Shown: positions 7,258 through 16,455, counted from the first letter of the stretch. The stretch is 32,188 nt of DNA from an uncultured Eubacteriales bacterium (GCA_900548615.1 URKW01000011.1:1-32188), one strand, 5' to 3'. Made by a program: numbers and translations. Notes: generated by a model from the sequence alone, not told the origin.

Positions 7258-9207
7258 ATGGCAGAGCAAAATACCAATGTGACCAACACCAGCGAACAGC
7301 AGGAGCTGGGCGAACTGCTCCAGATCCGCCGCGACAAGCTGAAGGCATTGCAGGACGAGGGCCGCGATCCCTTCCAGATCACAAAGTTTGACGTGACCCA
7401 TCACGCGCAGGATATCAAGGATAACTTTGACGCGCTGGAGGGCACTCCCGTCCGTGTGGCGGGCCGCCTGATGAGCAAGCGCGGCATGGGCAAGGTGTCC
7501 TTCTGCGACATGCAGGACAAGTCCGGCCGTATCCAGATCTACGCCCGCAAGGACGAGATGGACGAGGATAACTATGACCGTTTCAAGAAGTACGATATCG
7601 GCGATATCGTGGGCGTTATCGGCGAGGTGTTCCGTACCCAGCGGGGCGAAATGTCCGTCCGCGCCCATGAGATCATTCTGCTGAGCAAGTCCCTGCGTCC
7701 CCTGCCGGAGAAGTTCCACGGCCTGACCGACAAGGAAGTGCGCTATCGCCAGCGCTATGTGGATCTGATCATGAATCCCGAAAGCAAGCGGAACTTCGAG
7801 ATCCGCAGCAAGTTCGTGTCCTATCTGCGCCGCTATTTGGACTCTCTGGGCTTCATGGAGGTGGAGACCCCCGTGCTGAGCCCCATTGCCGGCGGCGCCA
7901 ACGCCCGCCCCTTCATCACCCACCACAACGCGCAGGATATTGACATGTATATGCGCATCGCCACCGAGCTGCACCTGAAGCGGCTGATCGTGGGCGGTCT
8001 GGAGCGCGTGTACGAAGTGGGCCGTATCTTCCGCAACGAGGGCATGGACACCAAGCACAACCCCGAATTCACCACCTGTGAGCTGTATCAGGCCTATACC
8101 AACCTGGACGGCATGATGGATATTCTGGAGGCCATCCTCTCCGGCGCTTGCAAGGAGATCCACGGCGGCTATCAGGTTCAGTGGCTGGGCCACGACATCG
8201 ACCTGACCCCCGGCTGGCCCCGCGTCACCATGGCTGACGCGGTGAAGAACGTCACCGGCGCCGACTTCATGGCCATCGAGGGCGACGATGACGCCGCCGT
8301 GGAGCTGGCCAAGAGCGTGGGCGTAGATATGGACGGCGTGTCCCACACCTGGGGCAACGCCCTGTACGAGGCCTTTGACCAGAAGGTGGAGGAGACGCTG
8401 GTGCAGCCCACCTTCATCACCATGTATCCCGTGGAGGTCAGCCCGCTGGCCAAGCGCAGCCCTGCCGATCCTCACCTGACCGAGCGGTACGAGGCCTTCA
8501 TCTGCGGCTGCGAGATGGGCAACGCCTTCTCCGAGCTGAACGACCCCATCGACCAGTACGAGCGCTTCAAGGCACAGGCGGAAAAGCGCGCCAACGGCGA
8601 CGAGGAAGCCGACATGATGGACGATGATTTCGTCATGGCGCTGGAGTACGGCATGCCTCCCACCGGCGGTCTGGGCTTCGGCATCGACCGGTGCAGCATG
8701 ATGCTGTGCGGCGCGGACTCCATCCGCGACGTGATCCTGTTCCCCACCATGAAGCCGCTGGATACCGACAAGAAGGCTGACAAGCCCGCCGAGACGGCTG
8801 CTCCCGCCGCTCCCGTGGCGGAGGAAAAGATCGACTTCTCCAACGTGGAGATCGAGCCGCTGTTCGCAGATTTCGTGGATTTCGATACCTTCTCCAAGTC
8901 CGATTTCCGCGCTGTAAAGATCAAGGCCTGCGAGGCCGTGAAGAAGTCCACGAAGCTCCTGAAGTTCATTCTGGACGACGGAACCGGCACGGATCGCGTG
9001 ATCCTGAGCGGTATTCACGAGTATTACGAGCCGGAGGAGCTGGTGGGCAAGACCTGCATCGCCATTACCAATCTGCCGCCCAGACCCATGATGGGCATTG
9101 ATTCCTGCGGCATGCTGATCTCTGCGGTTCACCATGAAAACGGACAGGAAAAGCTGCATTTGCTGATGGTCGATCCCCACATTCCGGCTGGTGCAAAGCT
9201 CTATTGA
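7258..9207 (+). CDS. lysS: Lysyl-tRNA synthetase (class II) with C-terminal tRNA-binding domain
   Basis: The protein has 649 residues, against about 490-510 for ordinary bacterial LysRS. It starts at ATG 7258 after AAGGAGG. Residues ~60-165 are the N-terminal OB-fold anticodon domain (RVAGRLMSKRGMGKVSFCDM). The class II core has motif 2 GRIFRNEG (255-262) and motif 3 GLGFGIDR (471-478). After a Lys/Ala/Pro linker (about 503-525), residues ~540-649 form an extra EMAP-II/Trbp111-type tRNA-binding OB-fold (FRAVKIKACEAV, YEPEELVGKTCIAITNLPP, GMLISAV), as at the end of many MetRS. It charges tRNA-Lys with lysine; the extra domain probably strengthens tRNA binding. The reading frame is continuous across the fusion. 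Confidence 0.96.
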   Translation: MAEQNTNVTNTSEQQELGELLQIRRDKLKALQDEGRDPFQITKFDVTHHAQDIKDNFDALEGTPVRVAGRLMSKRGMGKVSFCDMQDKSGRIQIYARKDEMDEDNYDRFKKYDIGDIVGVIGEVFRTQRGEMSVRAHEIILLSKSLRPLPEKFHGLTDKEVRYRQRYVDLIMNPESKRNFEIRSKFVSYLRRYLDSLGFMEVETPVLSPIAGGANARPFITHHNAQDIDMYMRIATELHLKRLIVGGLERVYEVGRIFRNEGMDTKHNPEFTTCELYQAYTNLDGMMDILEAILSGACKEIHGGYQVQWLGHDIDLTPGWPRVTMADAVKNVTGADFMAIEGDDDAAVELAKSVGVDMDGVSHTWGNALYEAFDQKVEETLVQPTFITMYPVEVSPLAKRSPADPHLTERYEAFICGCEMGNAFSELNDPIDQYERFKAQAEKRANGDEEADMMDDDFVMALEYGMPPTGGLGFGIDRCSMMLCGADSIRDVILFPTMKPLDTDKKADKPAETAAPAAPVAEEKIDFSNVEIEPLFADFVDFDTFSKSDFRAVKIKACEAVKKSTKLLKFILDDGTGTDRVILSGIHEYYEPEELVGKTCIAITNLPPRPMMGIDSCGMLISAVHHENGQEKLHLLMVDPHIPAGAKLY

Positions 9208-9246
9208 TCGCGCCTGAAGTCGGTTAAGTTCACCTTACCTTACCCC

Positions 9247-9282
9247 GCTGACCCGACAAAGGCTTGTCGGGTCAGCCTTTCC
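9247..9282 (+). terminator. Probable intrinsic terminator after lysS
   Basis: A 13-bp perfect stem (9247-9259 with 9264-9276, GCTGACCCGACAA/TTGTCGGGTCAGC) with a 4-nt loop is followed by only a short pyrimidine run (CTTTCC). The stem is strong but the U-tract weak, so partial readthrough into the next gene is likely. Confidence 0.65.
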
Positions 9283-9309
9283 ATTCCAATCATAAAGGAG
9301 GCGGGAGCC

Positions 9310-10065
9310 GTGGAAAAGATCACCAGCCGCAGCAATGGGCTGCTGGTTCATATGAAAAAGCTAGCGGCCTCCGCCGCCTACCGCCGGGAACAGGGCGTCT
9401 ATCTGTGCGACAGTCCCAAGCTGCTGGCGGAAGCCCTCAAGTGGCATGCCCCGGTGCGGGAGATCGCCGTCACAGCCGACGTGCCGCTGCCGCCGCTGCC
9501 GGAGACTGTCCGGGCGGTGGAGATACCGGAGGATGTAATGTTCTCCATTTCCCCCATGAAGTCCCCGCAGGGCGCACTGTTTACCGTGACCCTGCCGGAG
9601 ACCGCCGTTCCCGAAGCGTTGCCCGGCAGCCGCTACATGGTGCTGGACGGCGTGCAGGACCCCGGCAACGTGGGCACCATCCTGCGGACGCTGGATGCCT
9701 TTGACTTTGACGGCCTGCTGCTGCTGGAGGGCTGCGCCGACCCGTGGAGCGTGAAAACCGTGCGCTCCTCCATGGGGGCGGTGTTCCGCCGCCCCGTATG
9801 GTGCCTGAAGGCGGCGCAGCTGCCCGGCCTGCTGACGCGCAGCAGCCTGCCCCTGTACGGCACGGCGCTGCGGCAGGACACGGAGGATGTTCGTGCCGTG
9901 CCGCTGGATCGCTGCGCCATCGTCATCGGCAGCGAGGGACAGGGCATCAGCGACGCGGTGCTGGCCCTGTGCCAGAAGACCGTCAAGATCCCCATGTCGC
10001 AGCGGTGCGAGTCCCTGAACGCGGCCATTGCCGCCGCCGTGCTGCTGTGGGAGAGCTACCGGTAA
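9310..10065 (+). CDS. SpoU/TrmH-family RNA 2'-O-methyltransferase
   Basis: The protein has 251 residues and starts at GTG 9310, 8 nt after AAGGAGG. The N-terminal substrate-binding part (SRSNGLLVHMKKL, YRREQGVYLCDSPKLL) resembles the RNA-binding domain of RlmB/TsnR-type enzymes. The C-terminal SPOUT knot has motif 1 LDGVQDPGNVGTILRT (112-127), motif 2 VIGSEGQGIS (205-214) and motif 3 VKIPMSQRCESLNAAIAAA (225-243). It should methylate a ribose 2'-OH in rRNA or tRNA using S-adenosylmethionine; the target cannot be told from sequence. It is followed by dprA with 22 nt between them. Confidence 0.92.
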   Translation: MEKITSRSNGLLVHMKKLAASAAYRREQGVYLCDSPKLLAEALKWHAPVREIAVTADVPLPPLPETVRAVEIPEDVMFSISPMKSPQGALFTVTLPETAVPEALPGSRYMVLDGVQDPGNVGTILRTLDAFDFDGLLLLEGCADPWSVKTVRSSMGAVFRRPVWCLKAAQLPGLLTRSSLPLYGTALRQDTEDVRAVPLDRCAIVIGSEGQGISDAVLALCQKTVKIPMSQRCESLNAAIAAAVLLWESYR

Positions 10066-10087
10066 ACACAGAGAGGAGGCGCGGGCC

Positions 10088-11350
10088 ATGGCGGCGTTGA
10101 AATACTGGGTCTGGCTGACCACGCTGCCGGGCCTGACGGATCACAGCAAGCTGCTGCTCCTGCAGCATTTTTCCTCTCCGGAGGACATATACTACGCGGA
10201 CGAGGAAGCCCTGTGGCAGGTGGAGGGGCTGAAGAAGGAACAGGCGGCGCTGCTGAACAGCAAATCGCTGACGGCGGCAGACCGCATCCTGTCGGACTGC
10301 GCCCGGAAGGATATCTTTCTGGTGACCATGGCGGATGCCATGTACCCCGACCGGCTGCGGAACATCTATCAACCGCCGCTGCTGCTGTACGGCAAGGGCG
10401 CTATGCCCCTCTTTGACGAGGAAGCGGCGGTGGCCGTGGTGGGCACCCGTTCCTGCACGCCCTACGGCGTCCACTGTGCCGAAAAGCTGGGCTATGAGCT
10501 GACCCAGCAGGGCGCTATGGTGGTGTCCGGCATGGCAAAGGGCATCGACGGTGCGGCCATGCGCGGCGCGCTGCGGTTCGGCGGCTTTACCTGCGGTGTG
10601 TTGGGCGGCGGTGTGGACGTGGTGTACCCCGCCGAAAACCGGCGTCTGTACGAGGATATCGCCGCCACCGGCGTGCTGCTGTCGGAGTACCCGCCCCGGA
10701 CAGAGCCGGAGGGGTGGCGCTTTCCGATGCGCAACCGCATTCTCAGCGGCCTAAGTGTAGCTGCCGTGGTGGTGGAAGCGCCGCTGCGTTCCGGCGCGCT
10801 GATTACCGCCGAAAACGCCATGGAGCAGGGGCGGGACGTGTTCGCCGTTCCCGGCCCCATCGACGCGCCCAACAGCGCCGGCTGTCACCGCCTGATCCGG
10901 GAGGGCGCGATCTTAGCCACCTGCGCGGGAGACATTCTCTCGGAGTACGAGAGCCGGTTTCCCCACAAGCTGCGGCGTACCGCGCCGCCTATGCCGCCGC
11001 TGCCCCGCATGGCGGGCGAACCCAAAACGGCGGCGGAAAAGCCAGCGCCAAAGTCAGAGGAATATCCGTATACGCCGGAAGCGGAGCAGACACCCGTTCT
11101 GCCCCGGCTGACGGCAGAGGAGTGGGCGGCGCTGTCAACGGAGCAGCAGACCGTGCTGCAAGTATTGCGGACAGATGAGCCGAAGCTGTCCGACCAGCTG
11201 GCGGAGGACAGCGGCCTGCCCATTCAGCGGGTGCTGCCCGCGCTGACGCTGCTGGAGATCAGCGGCTGGACGGCGCAGAACGGGGCGCGCAGCTTTGTGC
11301 GCACCGTGGAGCTGCCGGAAATTGAGTTAGAAGGAAGCAAAGAGGAATAA
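10088..11350 (+). CDS. dprA: DNA-processing protein DprA/Smf
   Basis: The protein has 420 residues from ATG 10088, 8 nt after AGGAGG. An N-terminal SAM-like helical region (1-70) is followed by the Rossmann-fold DprA core: VVGTRSCTPYG (117-127), SGMAKGIDGAA (147-157), GGGVDVVYP (173-181), FPMRNRILSGLS (212-223) and SGALITAE (235-242). A Pro/Lys-rich linker (about 295-345) leads to a C-terminal winged-helix domain (about 348-412). DprA loads RecA on incoming single-stranded DNA during natural transformation and is widely kept in Firmicutes. The dprA-topA-trmFO order is common in this phylum and fits the context. Confidence 0.95.
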   Translation: MAALKYWVWLTTLPGLTDHSKLLLLQHFSSPEDIYYADEEALWQVEGLKKEQAALLNSKSLTAADRILSDCARKDIFLVTMADAMYPDRLRNIYQPPLLLYGKGAMPLFDEEAAVAVVGTRSCTPYGVHCAEKLGYELTQQGAMVVSGMAKGIDGAAMRGALRFGGFTCGVLGGGVDVVYPAENRRLYEDIAATGVLLSEYPPRTEPEGWRFPMRNRILSGLSVAAVVVEAPLRSGALITAENAMEQGRDVFAVPGPIDAPNSAGCHRLIREGAILATCAGDILSEYESRFPHKLRRTAPPMPPLPRMAGEPKTAAEKPAPKSEEYPYTPEAEQTPVLPRLTAEEWAALSTEQQTVLQVLRTDEPKLSDQLAEDSGLPIQRVLPALTLLEISGWTAQNGARSFVRTVELPEIELEGSKEE

Positions 11351-11356
11351 AAAAGC

Positions 11357-13735
11357 ATGAGCAAGAAGCATCTGGTGATCGTGGAGTCTCCGGCCAAGGC
11401 CAAGACCATCGGCAAGTATCTGGGGCCTGACTATCAGGTAACGGCCTGCATGGGCCACCTGCGCGACCTGCCCAAGAGTACCCTTGGCGTGGACATTGAA
11501 CACGATTTTGAACCTGAATATAAGCCCATTCGCGGCAAGGAGGAGCTGATCCGCCAGCTGAAAAAGGACGCCGCCGCCAGCGATACCGTCTACCTCGCCA
11601 CCGACCCGGACCGCGAGGGAGAGGCCATTTCCTGGCATTTGCAGCATCTGCTGAACCTGCCGGACGATAAGACCAGACGTGTCACCTTCAACGAGATCAC
11701 CCGCAAGGTGGTGGGCGAGAGCATCGCCCATCCCCGCGCCATCAATCAGGATCTGGTGGACGCCCAGCAGGCCCGCCGTGTGCTGGATCGCGTGGTGGGC
11801 TATCAGATCTCCCCGGTGATGTGGAAGAAGATCCGCCGGGGCCTGTCCGCCGGACGGGTGCAGAGCGTGGCTACCCGCATGGTGTTTGACCGGGATCAGG
11901 AGATCGCCGACTTCCAGCCTCAGGAGTACTGGACGCTGGACGCAGTGCTGGAAAACGGGGAAAAAGTGGCCTTTAAGGCCCATTATTACGGCCAAAATGG
12001 CAAGAAATACGAGCCCCAGACCCAGGCGGATGTGCAGGCCATCATGGACGAGCTGCGCAGCGCCGCTTTCGCCGTCAAGTCGGTGAAGCGCACCGACAAG
12101 AACCGTTCCCCCTCGCCGCCCTTTACCACCTCCACCATGCAGCAGGAGGCGTCACGCAAGCTGAACATGACGCCCCGCCGCACCATGGCCATCGCCCAGC
12201 AGCTGTACGAGGGCGTGGATATCACCGGCGAGGGCACCGTGGGTCTGATCACCTACATGCGTACCGACTCGCTGCGCATCAGTGACGAGGCGCAGGCCGA
12301 CGCCCGCGGCTTCATTCAGGAGCGCTACGGCAAGGGTTATGTGCCTGCCGCGCCCCGACAGTACAAGACCAAGGCCGGGGCCCAGGACGCCCACGAGGCC
12401 ATCCGACCCAGCAATGTGACCCTGACGCCGGACGCCATCCGGGGAGACCTGACGGCGGAGCAGTACCGGCTGTACCGCCTGATCTGGAGCCGTTTTCTGG
12501 CCAGCCAGATGGCCAACGCCATCTATGACAGCGTGTCCGTGGATATCAGCGCCGACGCGCATTTGTTCCGGGCCACCGCCAGCAAGCTGAAATTCTCCGG
12601 CTATACCGCCGTGTACGAGGAGAGCCGGGATGACGACGACAAGGAGGAGAAGGAGCCCACCCTGCCTGATCTGAAGGAGGGCGAGCCCCTGACGCTGAAG
12701 GACTTCGCGCCCGCACAGCACTTCACCACGCCGCCCGCCCACTATACCGAGGCGGCGCTGATCCGGGCCATGGAGGAAAACGGCATCGGTCGTCCCTCCA
12801 CCTATGCGCCCACGGTGTCCACCATTCTTGACCGCCGCTATGTGAAGAAAGAGGGCAAGTGCCTGTATATCACCAATCTGGGCAAGGCGGTCACCACGTG
12901 GATGGAGAAGTATTTCTCCGATATCGCTGATTTGAAATTTACCGCCAACATGGAGCAGCGTCTGGACGACGTGGAGGAGGGCAAGCTGCCCTGGAAGCAG
13001 GTGCTGCGCCAGTTCTATGACGACGGCTTCGCCCAACACCTGACCGACGCCGAAGCGGGCGACTATATCCGCCCCGAGCCCACCGTCAGCGATGAGCTGT
13101 GCCCCGTGTGCGGCCACAATCTGGTGGAGCGGGAGGGTCGGTTCGGCCCGTTCCTGGCCTGCCCCGGCTATCCGGAGTGCACCTTTACCATGCCGCTGGT
13201 GGTGGAGATGCCGGGCCGCTGCCCCAAGTGCGGCGGACGGCTCATGAAGCGCAGCGGCACCAGCAAGACCTCCGGCAAGCAGTATACCTACTACTGCTGC
13301 GAGTTCGCCAACAACAAAAAAGGCGACCGCACCTGCGATTTCATGACGTGGGATGTGCCCACCAAGGAGGACTGCCCGCTCTGCGGCCAGACCATGTTCA
13401 AGCGGGCGGGCCGCGGCTTCAGCAAGCCCTTCTGCATCAACGAGAAGTGCGCCAACTTCCTGCCGGAGGACAAGCGGGGCTATCACCGCAAGAAGGACAC
13501 CGCCGCCGAGGGCGGCGAGACCACCGCTGAGACGGCTGCGGAGCCTGCGGCCGAGGAAAAGCCCGCCAAGAAGTCTGCTGCCAAAAAGACGACGGCCAAG
13601 ACCACGGCGGCAAAAAAGACGACGACCACCGCCGCGAAGAAAACCACGACGGCGAAGAAAACCACCACAAAGAAAGCGGCCACCACCAAAAAGACTACTG
13701 CCAAAAAGGCGGCGGAGAAAGGCGGCGGGGAATGA
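11357..13735 (+). CDS. topA: DNA topoisomerase I (type IA) with zinc fingers and basic tail
   Basis: The protein has 792 residues. The TOPRIM domain has Glu10 (VIVESPAKAKT) and DPDRE (83-87). The catalytic tyrosine is Tyr300 in GLITYMRTDS, followed by EAIRPSN. About residues 580-700 hold three C4-type zinc motifs (CPVCG...CPGYPEC; CPKCG...CC...C; CPLCG...CINEKC). Residues 713-792 are a low-complexity tail of KKTT/AAKK units, resembling histone H1 tails. The enzyme relaxes negative supercoils by single-strand passage. It begins 6 nt after dprA and overlaps trmFO by 4 nt. The overlap means the basic tail is coded right up to the next start codon; the frame through the tail is unbroken. Confidence 0.96.
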   Translation: MSKKHLVIVESPAKAKTIGKYLGPDYQVTACMGHLRDLPKSTLGVDIEHDFEPEYKPIRGKEELIRQLKKDAAASDTVYLATDPDREGEAISWHLQHLLNLPDDKTRRVTFNEITRKVVGESIAHPRAINQDLVDAQQARRVLDRVVGYQISPVMWKKIRRGLSAGRVQSVATRMVFDRDQEIADFQPQEYWTLDAVLENGEKVAFKAHYYGQNGKKYEPQTQADVQAIMDELRSAAFAVKSVKRTDKNRSPSPPFTTSTMQQEASRKLNMTPRRTMAIAQQLYEGVDITGEGTVGLITYMRTDSLRISDEAQADARGFIQERYGKGYVPAAPRQYKTKAGAQDAHEAIRPSNVTLTPDAIRGDLTAEQYRLYRLIWSRFLASQMANAIYDSVSVDISADAHLFRATASKLKFSGYTAVYEESRDDDDKEEKEPTLPDLKEGEPLTLKDFAPAQHFTTPPAHYTEAALIRAMEENGIGRPSTYAPTVSTILDRRYVKKEGKCLYITNLGKAVTTWMEKYFSDIADLKFTANMEQRLDDVEEGKLPWKQVLRQFYDDGFAQHLTDAEAGDYIRPEPTVSDELCPVCGHNLVEREGRFGPFLACPGYPECTFTMPLVVEMPGRCPKCGGRLMKRSGTSKTSGKQYTYYCCEFANNKKGDRTCDFMTWDVPTKEDCPLCGQTMFKRAGRGFSKPFCINEKCANFLPEDKRGYHRKKDTAAEGGETTAETAAEPAAEEKPAKKSAAKKTTAKTTAAKKTTTTAAKKTTTAKKTTTKKAATTKKTTAKKAAEKGGGE

Positions 13736-15045
13736 ACCATGTAACTGTGATCGGCGCGGGTCTTGCTGGCAGCGAATGCGCGTGGCAGCTGGCCCAGCGG
13801 GGCATTTCCGTGACGCTGCGGGAGATGAAGCCCCTCAAGCGCACCCCCGCCCACGTGACCGATGATTTTGCCGAGCTGTGCTGCTCCAATTCTCTGCGGG
13901 GCGCAGGGCTGGAAAACGCCGTAGGACTTCTCAAGGAGGAGCTGCGGCGGTTGGACAGCCTGATCCTACGGTGCGCCGACGCCACGGCGGTACCTGCCGG
14001 CGGTGCGCTGGCGGTGGATCGCCACGGCTTTGCCGCCATGGTGACGGAAGCCATCCGTAATCACCCCAATATTACCGTAGTGGCGGAGGAAGTGACGGAC
14101 ATTCCGGAGGGCGATGTGGTCATCGCCTCCGGCCCGCTGACCTCCGACGCGCTGGCGGACAAGCTGGCGGCGCTGTTCGGCAGCACCGATACCCTGCATT
14201 TCTTCGACGCTGCCGCGCCGTTGGTGGCCTTTGACAGCGTGGATATGACCAGCGCCTACTTCGCCAGCCGCTATGACAAGGGTACGCCGGACTACATCAA
14301 CTGCCCCATGGACAAGGAGCAGTACCTGGCCTTCTGGCAGGCGCTGACCGCCGCCGAGGAGGCGGAAGTCCACGGCTTCGAGGATAAGAATGTGTTCGAG
14401 GGCTGCATGCCAGTGGAGGTCATGGCCCGCCGGGGCGAGGATACCCTACGGTTCGGCCCCTTAAAGCCCAAGGGACTGCCTGATCCGAAAACGGGCCGCG
14501 ATCCCTACGCGGTGGTGCAGCTGCGCAAGGACAACGCCGACGGCACCATCTATAATCTGGTGGGCTTCCAGACCCACCTGAAATGGCCGGAGCAGAAGCG
14601 GGTGTTCTCCATGATCCCCGCCCTTCACGACGCCCGGTTCCTGCGCTACGGCGTCATGCACCGCAATACGTATCTGGATTCGCCCCGGCTTCTTGACCGG
14701 TATTACCGGCTCAAGAGCGACCCCCGCATTGCCTTTGCCGGACAGATGACCGGCGTGGAGGGCTATGTAGAGTCCTGTGCCAGCGGTTTTCTGGTGGGCG
14801 TGGAGCTGGCCCGGCGTCTGCTGGGCAAGGAACCCATCGACTTTCCCAGAGAAACCGCCATCGGCGCACTGGGTCTGTATGTCAGCAACGAGTCCGTGGC
14901 GGAGTTCCAGCCTATGAATATCAATTTCGGCATTATCCCGCCCCTTGACCACCGGGTGAAGGGCAAGCGCAACAAAAACGCGGAGCTGAGCCAGCGGTCG
15001 CTGGCCATCATCGAGGAAATTCGGGAGGAGGTGCTTTCCCAATGA
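13732..15045 (+). CDS. trmFO: Methylenetetrahydrofolate-tRNA-(uracil-54-C5)-methyltransferase
   Basis: The protein has 437 residues. The N-terminal FAD-binding site is VIGAGLAGSE (6-15), and the conserved segments LREMKP, ELCCSNSLRG, GGALAVDR, CPMDKEQY and GRDPYAVVQLR match TrmFO (formerly Gid). The C-terminus has AGQMTGVEGYVESCASG and NINFGIIPP. It makes 5-methyluridine 54 in the tRNA T-loop using methylene-THF and FADH2, the usual route in Firmicutes that lack TrmA. It overlaps topA by 4 nt at its start and plsX by 4 nt at its end, so the three are translationally coupled. Confidence 0.97.
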   Translation: MNHVTVIGAGLAGSECAWQLAQRGISVTLREMKPLKRTPAHVTDDFAELCCSNSLRGAGLENAVGLLKEELRRLDSLILRCADATAVPAGGALAVDRHGFAAMVTEAIRNHPNITVVAEEVTDIPEGDVVIASGPLTSDALADKLAALFGSTDTLHFFDAAAPLVAFDSVDMTSAYFASRYDKGTPDYINCPMDKEQYLAFWQALTAAEEAEVHGFEDKNVFEGCMPVEVMARRGEDTLRFGPLKPKGLPDPKTGRDPYAVVQLRKDNADGTIYNLVGFQTHLKWPEQKRVFSMIPALHDARFLRYGVMHRNTYLDSPRLLDRYYRLKSDPRIAFAGQMTGVEGYVESCASGFLVGVELARRLLGKEPIDFPRETAIGALGLYVSNESVAEFQPMNINFGIIPPLDHRVKGKRNKNAELSQRSLAIIEEIREEVLSQ

Positions 15046-16052
15046 GGATCATCGTAGACGCCATGGGCGGCGACAACGCGCCGCTGGCCATCGTCAAGGG
15101 TGCCCTGCAGGGACAGAAGCGCTGGGGCGTGGACATCACCCTCACCGGCGACGAGACCGCCATCCGGGAAGCGCTCGCCCAGTGCGGCGTACAGGAGCTG
15201 CCTCAGGGCATGGATATCGTGCCCACCACCGAGGAAGTTACCATGGAGGACGATCCCGCCACGGTGTTCCGCCGGAAGAAGGACAGCTCCATGGGCGTGG
15301 GCCTGACCCTGCTGCGGGACGGCAAGGGCGACGCCTTTATCTCCGCCGGCTCCACCGGCGCGCTGTTGACCGGCGCTACCCTCATTACCAAGCGTGTGCG
15401 GGGCATTCGCCGGGCCGCCATGGCTCCTGTCATGCCCACCACCACCGGACGCTGCGTGCTGATCGACTGCGGCGCCAACGCCGAGTGTACGCCGGAGTAC
15501 CTGCTGCAATTCGCCTATCTGGGCAGCTTTTACGCCCGCCACGTGCTGGGGATCGAGAATCCCCGCGTGGGCCTTCTCAACATCGGCGTGGAGGCGGAGA
15601 AGGGCACCGACCTCCAGCGTCAGACCCGGGCGCTGCTGCTGGAGCAGCCCAAGCTGAATTTTATCGGCAATATCGAGGCCAAGGAGGCCATCAAGGGCGG
15701 CTGCGACGTGCTGGTGACGGACGGCTTCTCCGGCAACGTGATGCTGAAAACCATCGAGGGCATCGGCTCCTACGCCGGAAGCTGCCTGAAGGGCATCTTC
15801 AAGAAAAACCTGCTGACGAAGCTGGCGGGCGCTATGGTGCTGCCGGGGCTGAACGCCTTCAAGGCGCAGCTGGACCCCAACAAGGTGGGCGGCACCGCCT
15901 TTATCGGCATCTCCAAGCCGGTCATCAAGGCCCACGGCTCCTCCAATGACGAGGCCATCGAAAACGCCATCGGTCAGGCCAGGGAGGTGGCGGCCAGCGG
16001 CTTGGTGGACGAGATCGCCGCCCATGTGGACGAAATGACGCTGAATGCATAA
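15042..16052 (+). CDS. plsX: Phosphate acyltransferase PlsX
   Basis: The protein has 336 residues, the normal family length. Conserved PlsX features are the N-terminal IIVDAMGGDNAP, SAGSTGALLTGAT, LIDCGANAECTPEYL, LLNIGVEAEKG and VTDGFSGNVMLKT. It converts acyl-ACP and phosphate to acyl-phosphate, the donor for PlsY in the first step of phospholipid synthesis, at the inner face of the membrane. It overlaps trmFO by 4 nt. acpP follows from its own promoter, keeping the usual plsX-acpP link of lipid-synthesis genes, although fabD/fabG are not here. Confidence 0.97.
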   Translation: MRIIVDAMGGDNAPLAIVKGALQGQKRWGVDITLTGDETAIREALAQCGVQELPQGMDIVPTTEEVTMEDDPATVFRRKKDSSMGVGLTLLRDGKGDAFISAGSTGALLTGATLITKRVRGIRRAAMAPVMPTTTGRCVLIDCGANAECTPEYLLQFAYLGSFYARHVLGIENPRVGLLNIGVEAEKGTDLQRQTRALLLEQPKLNFIGNIEAKEAIKGGCDVLVTDGFSGNVMLKTIEGIGSYAGSCLKGIFKKNLLTKLAGAMVLPGLNAFKAQLDPNKVGGTAFIGISKPVIKAHGSSNDEAIENAIGQAREVAASGLVDEIAAHVDEMTLNA

Positions 16053-16078
16053 TTCAAAATAATTTTACGAAAAAAGTA

Positions 16079-16107
16079 TTGACAGGCCAGTAGGATTGCC
16101 GTATTAT
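16079..16107 (+). promoter_or_regulatory. Sigma-A promoter for acpP, with AT-rich upstream element
   Basis: A perfect TTGACA (16079-16084), a 17-bp spacer and TATTAT (16102-16107). The 25 bp upstream (about 16051-16076) are A/T-rich and could act as an UP element, fitting the high demand for ACP. No FapR-type operator was recognised. Confidence 0.88.
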
Positions 16108-16147
16108 TTTTCAAGATAATGCAATCTGAAAGGAGGAGTAACTTCCT

Positions 16148-16393
16148 ATGACACCGGAGACGATCTTCAAAACCATGCAAGATCTGATCGCGGAGCAGTT
16201 TGCCATTGATGCAGACGAAGTGACCATGGATAGTTCCTTTGTGGACGATCTGGGCGCGGATTCCGTGGATCTGGTGGAGCTGGTGATGGCGATGGAGGAG
16301 GAATTCGACATCGGCGAGATCGATGAAGAGGATCTGCAGTCTCTCAAGACTGTGGGCGATTGCGTCCGCTATCTCAGCAACCACATTGAGTGA
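16148..16393 (+). CDS. acpP: Acyl carrier protein
   Basis: This 81-residue acidic protein has the ACP signature LGADSVDLVELVMAMEEEF. Ser39 of DSV is the expected 4'-phosphopantetheine attachment site. It carries growing acyl chains in type II fatty-acid synthesis and hands them to PlsX, encoded upstream. AGGAGG ends 11 nt before ATG 16148, a rather long spacing, but no other start fits. It has its own promoter and terminator, so it is expressed as a short monocistronic message. Confidence 0.96.
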   Translation: MTPETIFKTMQDLIAEQFAIDADEVTMDSSFVDDLGADSVDLVELVMAMEEEFDIGEIDEEDLQSLKTVGDCVRYLSNHIE

Positions 16394-16407
16394 AATACTT
16401 GTACATA

Positions 16408-16443
16408 GAAAAGAAAACCCCACATTGTGGGGTTTTCTTTTCG
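16408..16443. terminator. Intrinsic terminator after acpP
   Basis: A 16-bp perfect stem (16408-16423 with 16427-16442, loop ATT) has a GC core CCCCAC/GTGGGG and A-rich/T-rich flanks, so it could work on either strand; in context it ends acpP. Confidence 0.92.
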
Positions 16444-16455
16444 AGAATTGATTTT

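Noticed and set aside
7186..9180. Long antisense frame under lysS (and similar ones under trmFO, topA, ftsK, guaA)
   Set aside because: These are His/Gly/Leu-rich shadows of GC-rich coding sequence on the opposite strand; the + strand genes have clear family motifs.
16060..16107. FapR operator at the acpP promoter
   Set aside because: No TTAGTACC-type inverted repeat could be seen; the region is just AT-rich with a near-consensus promoter.
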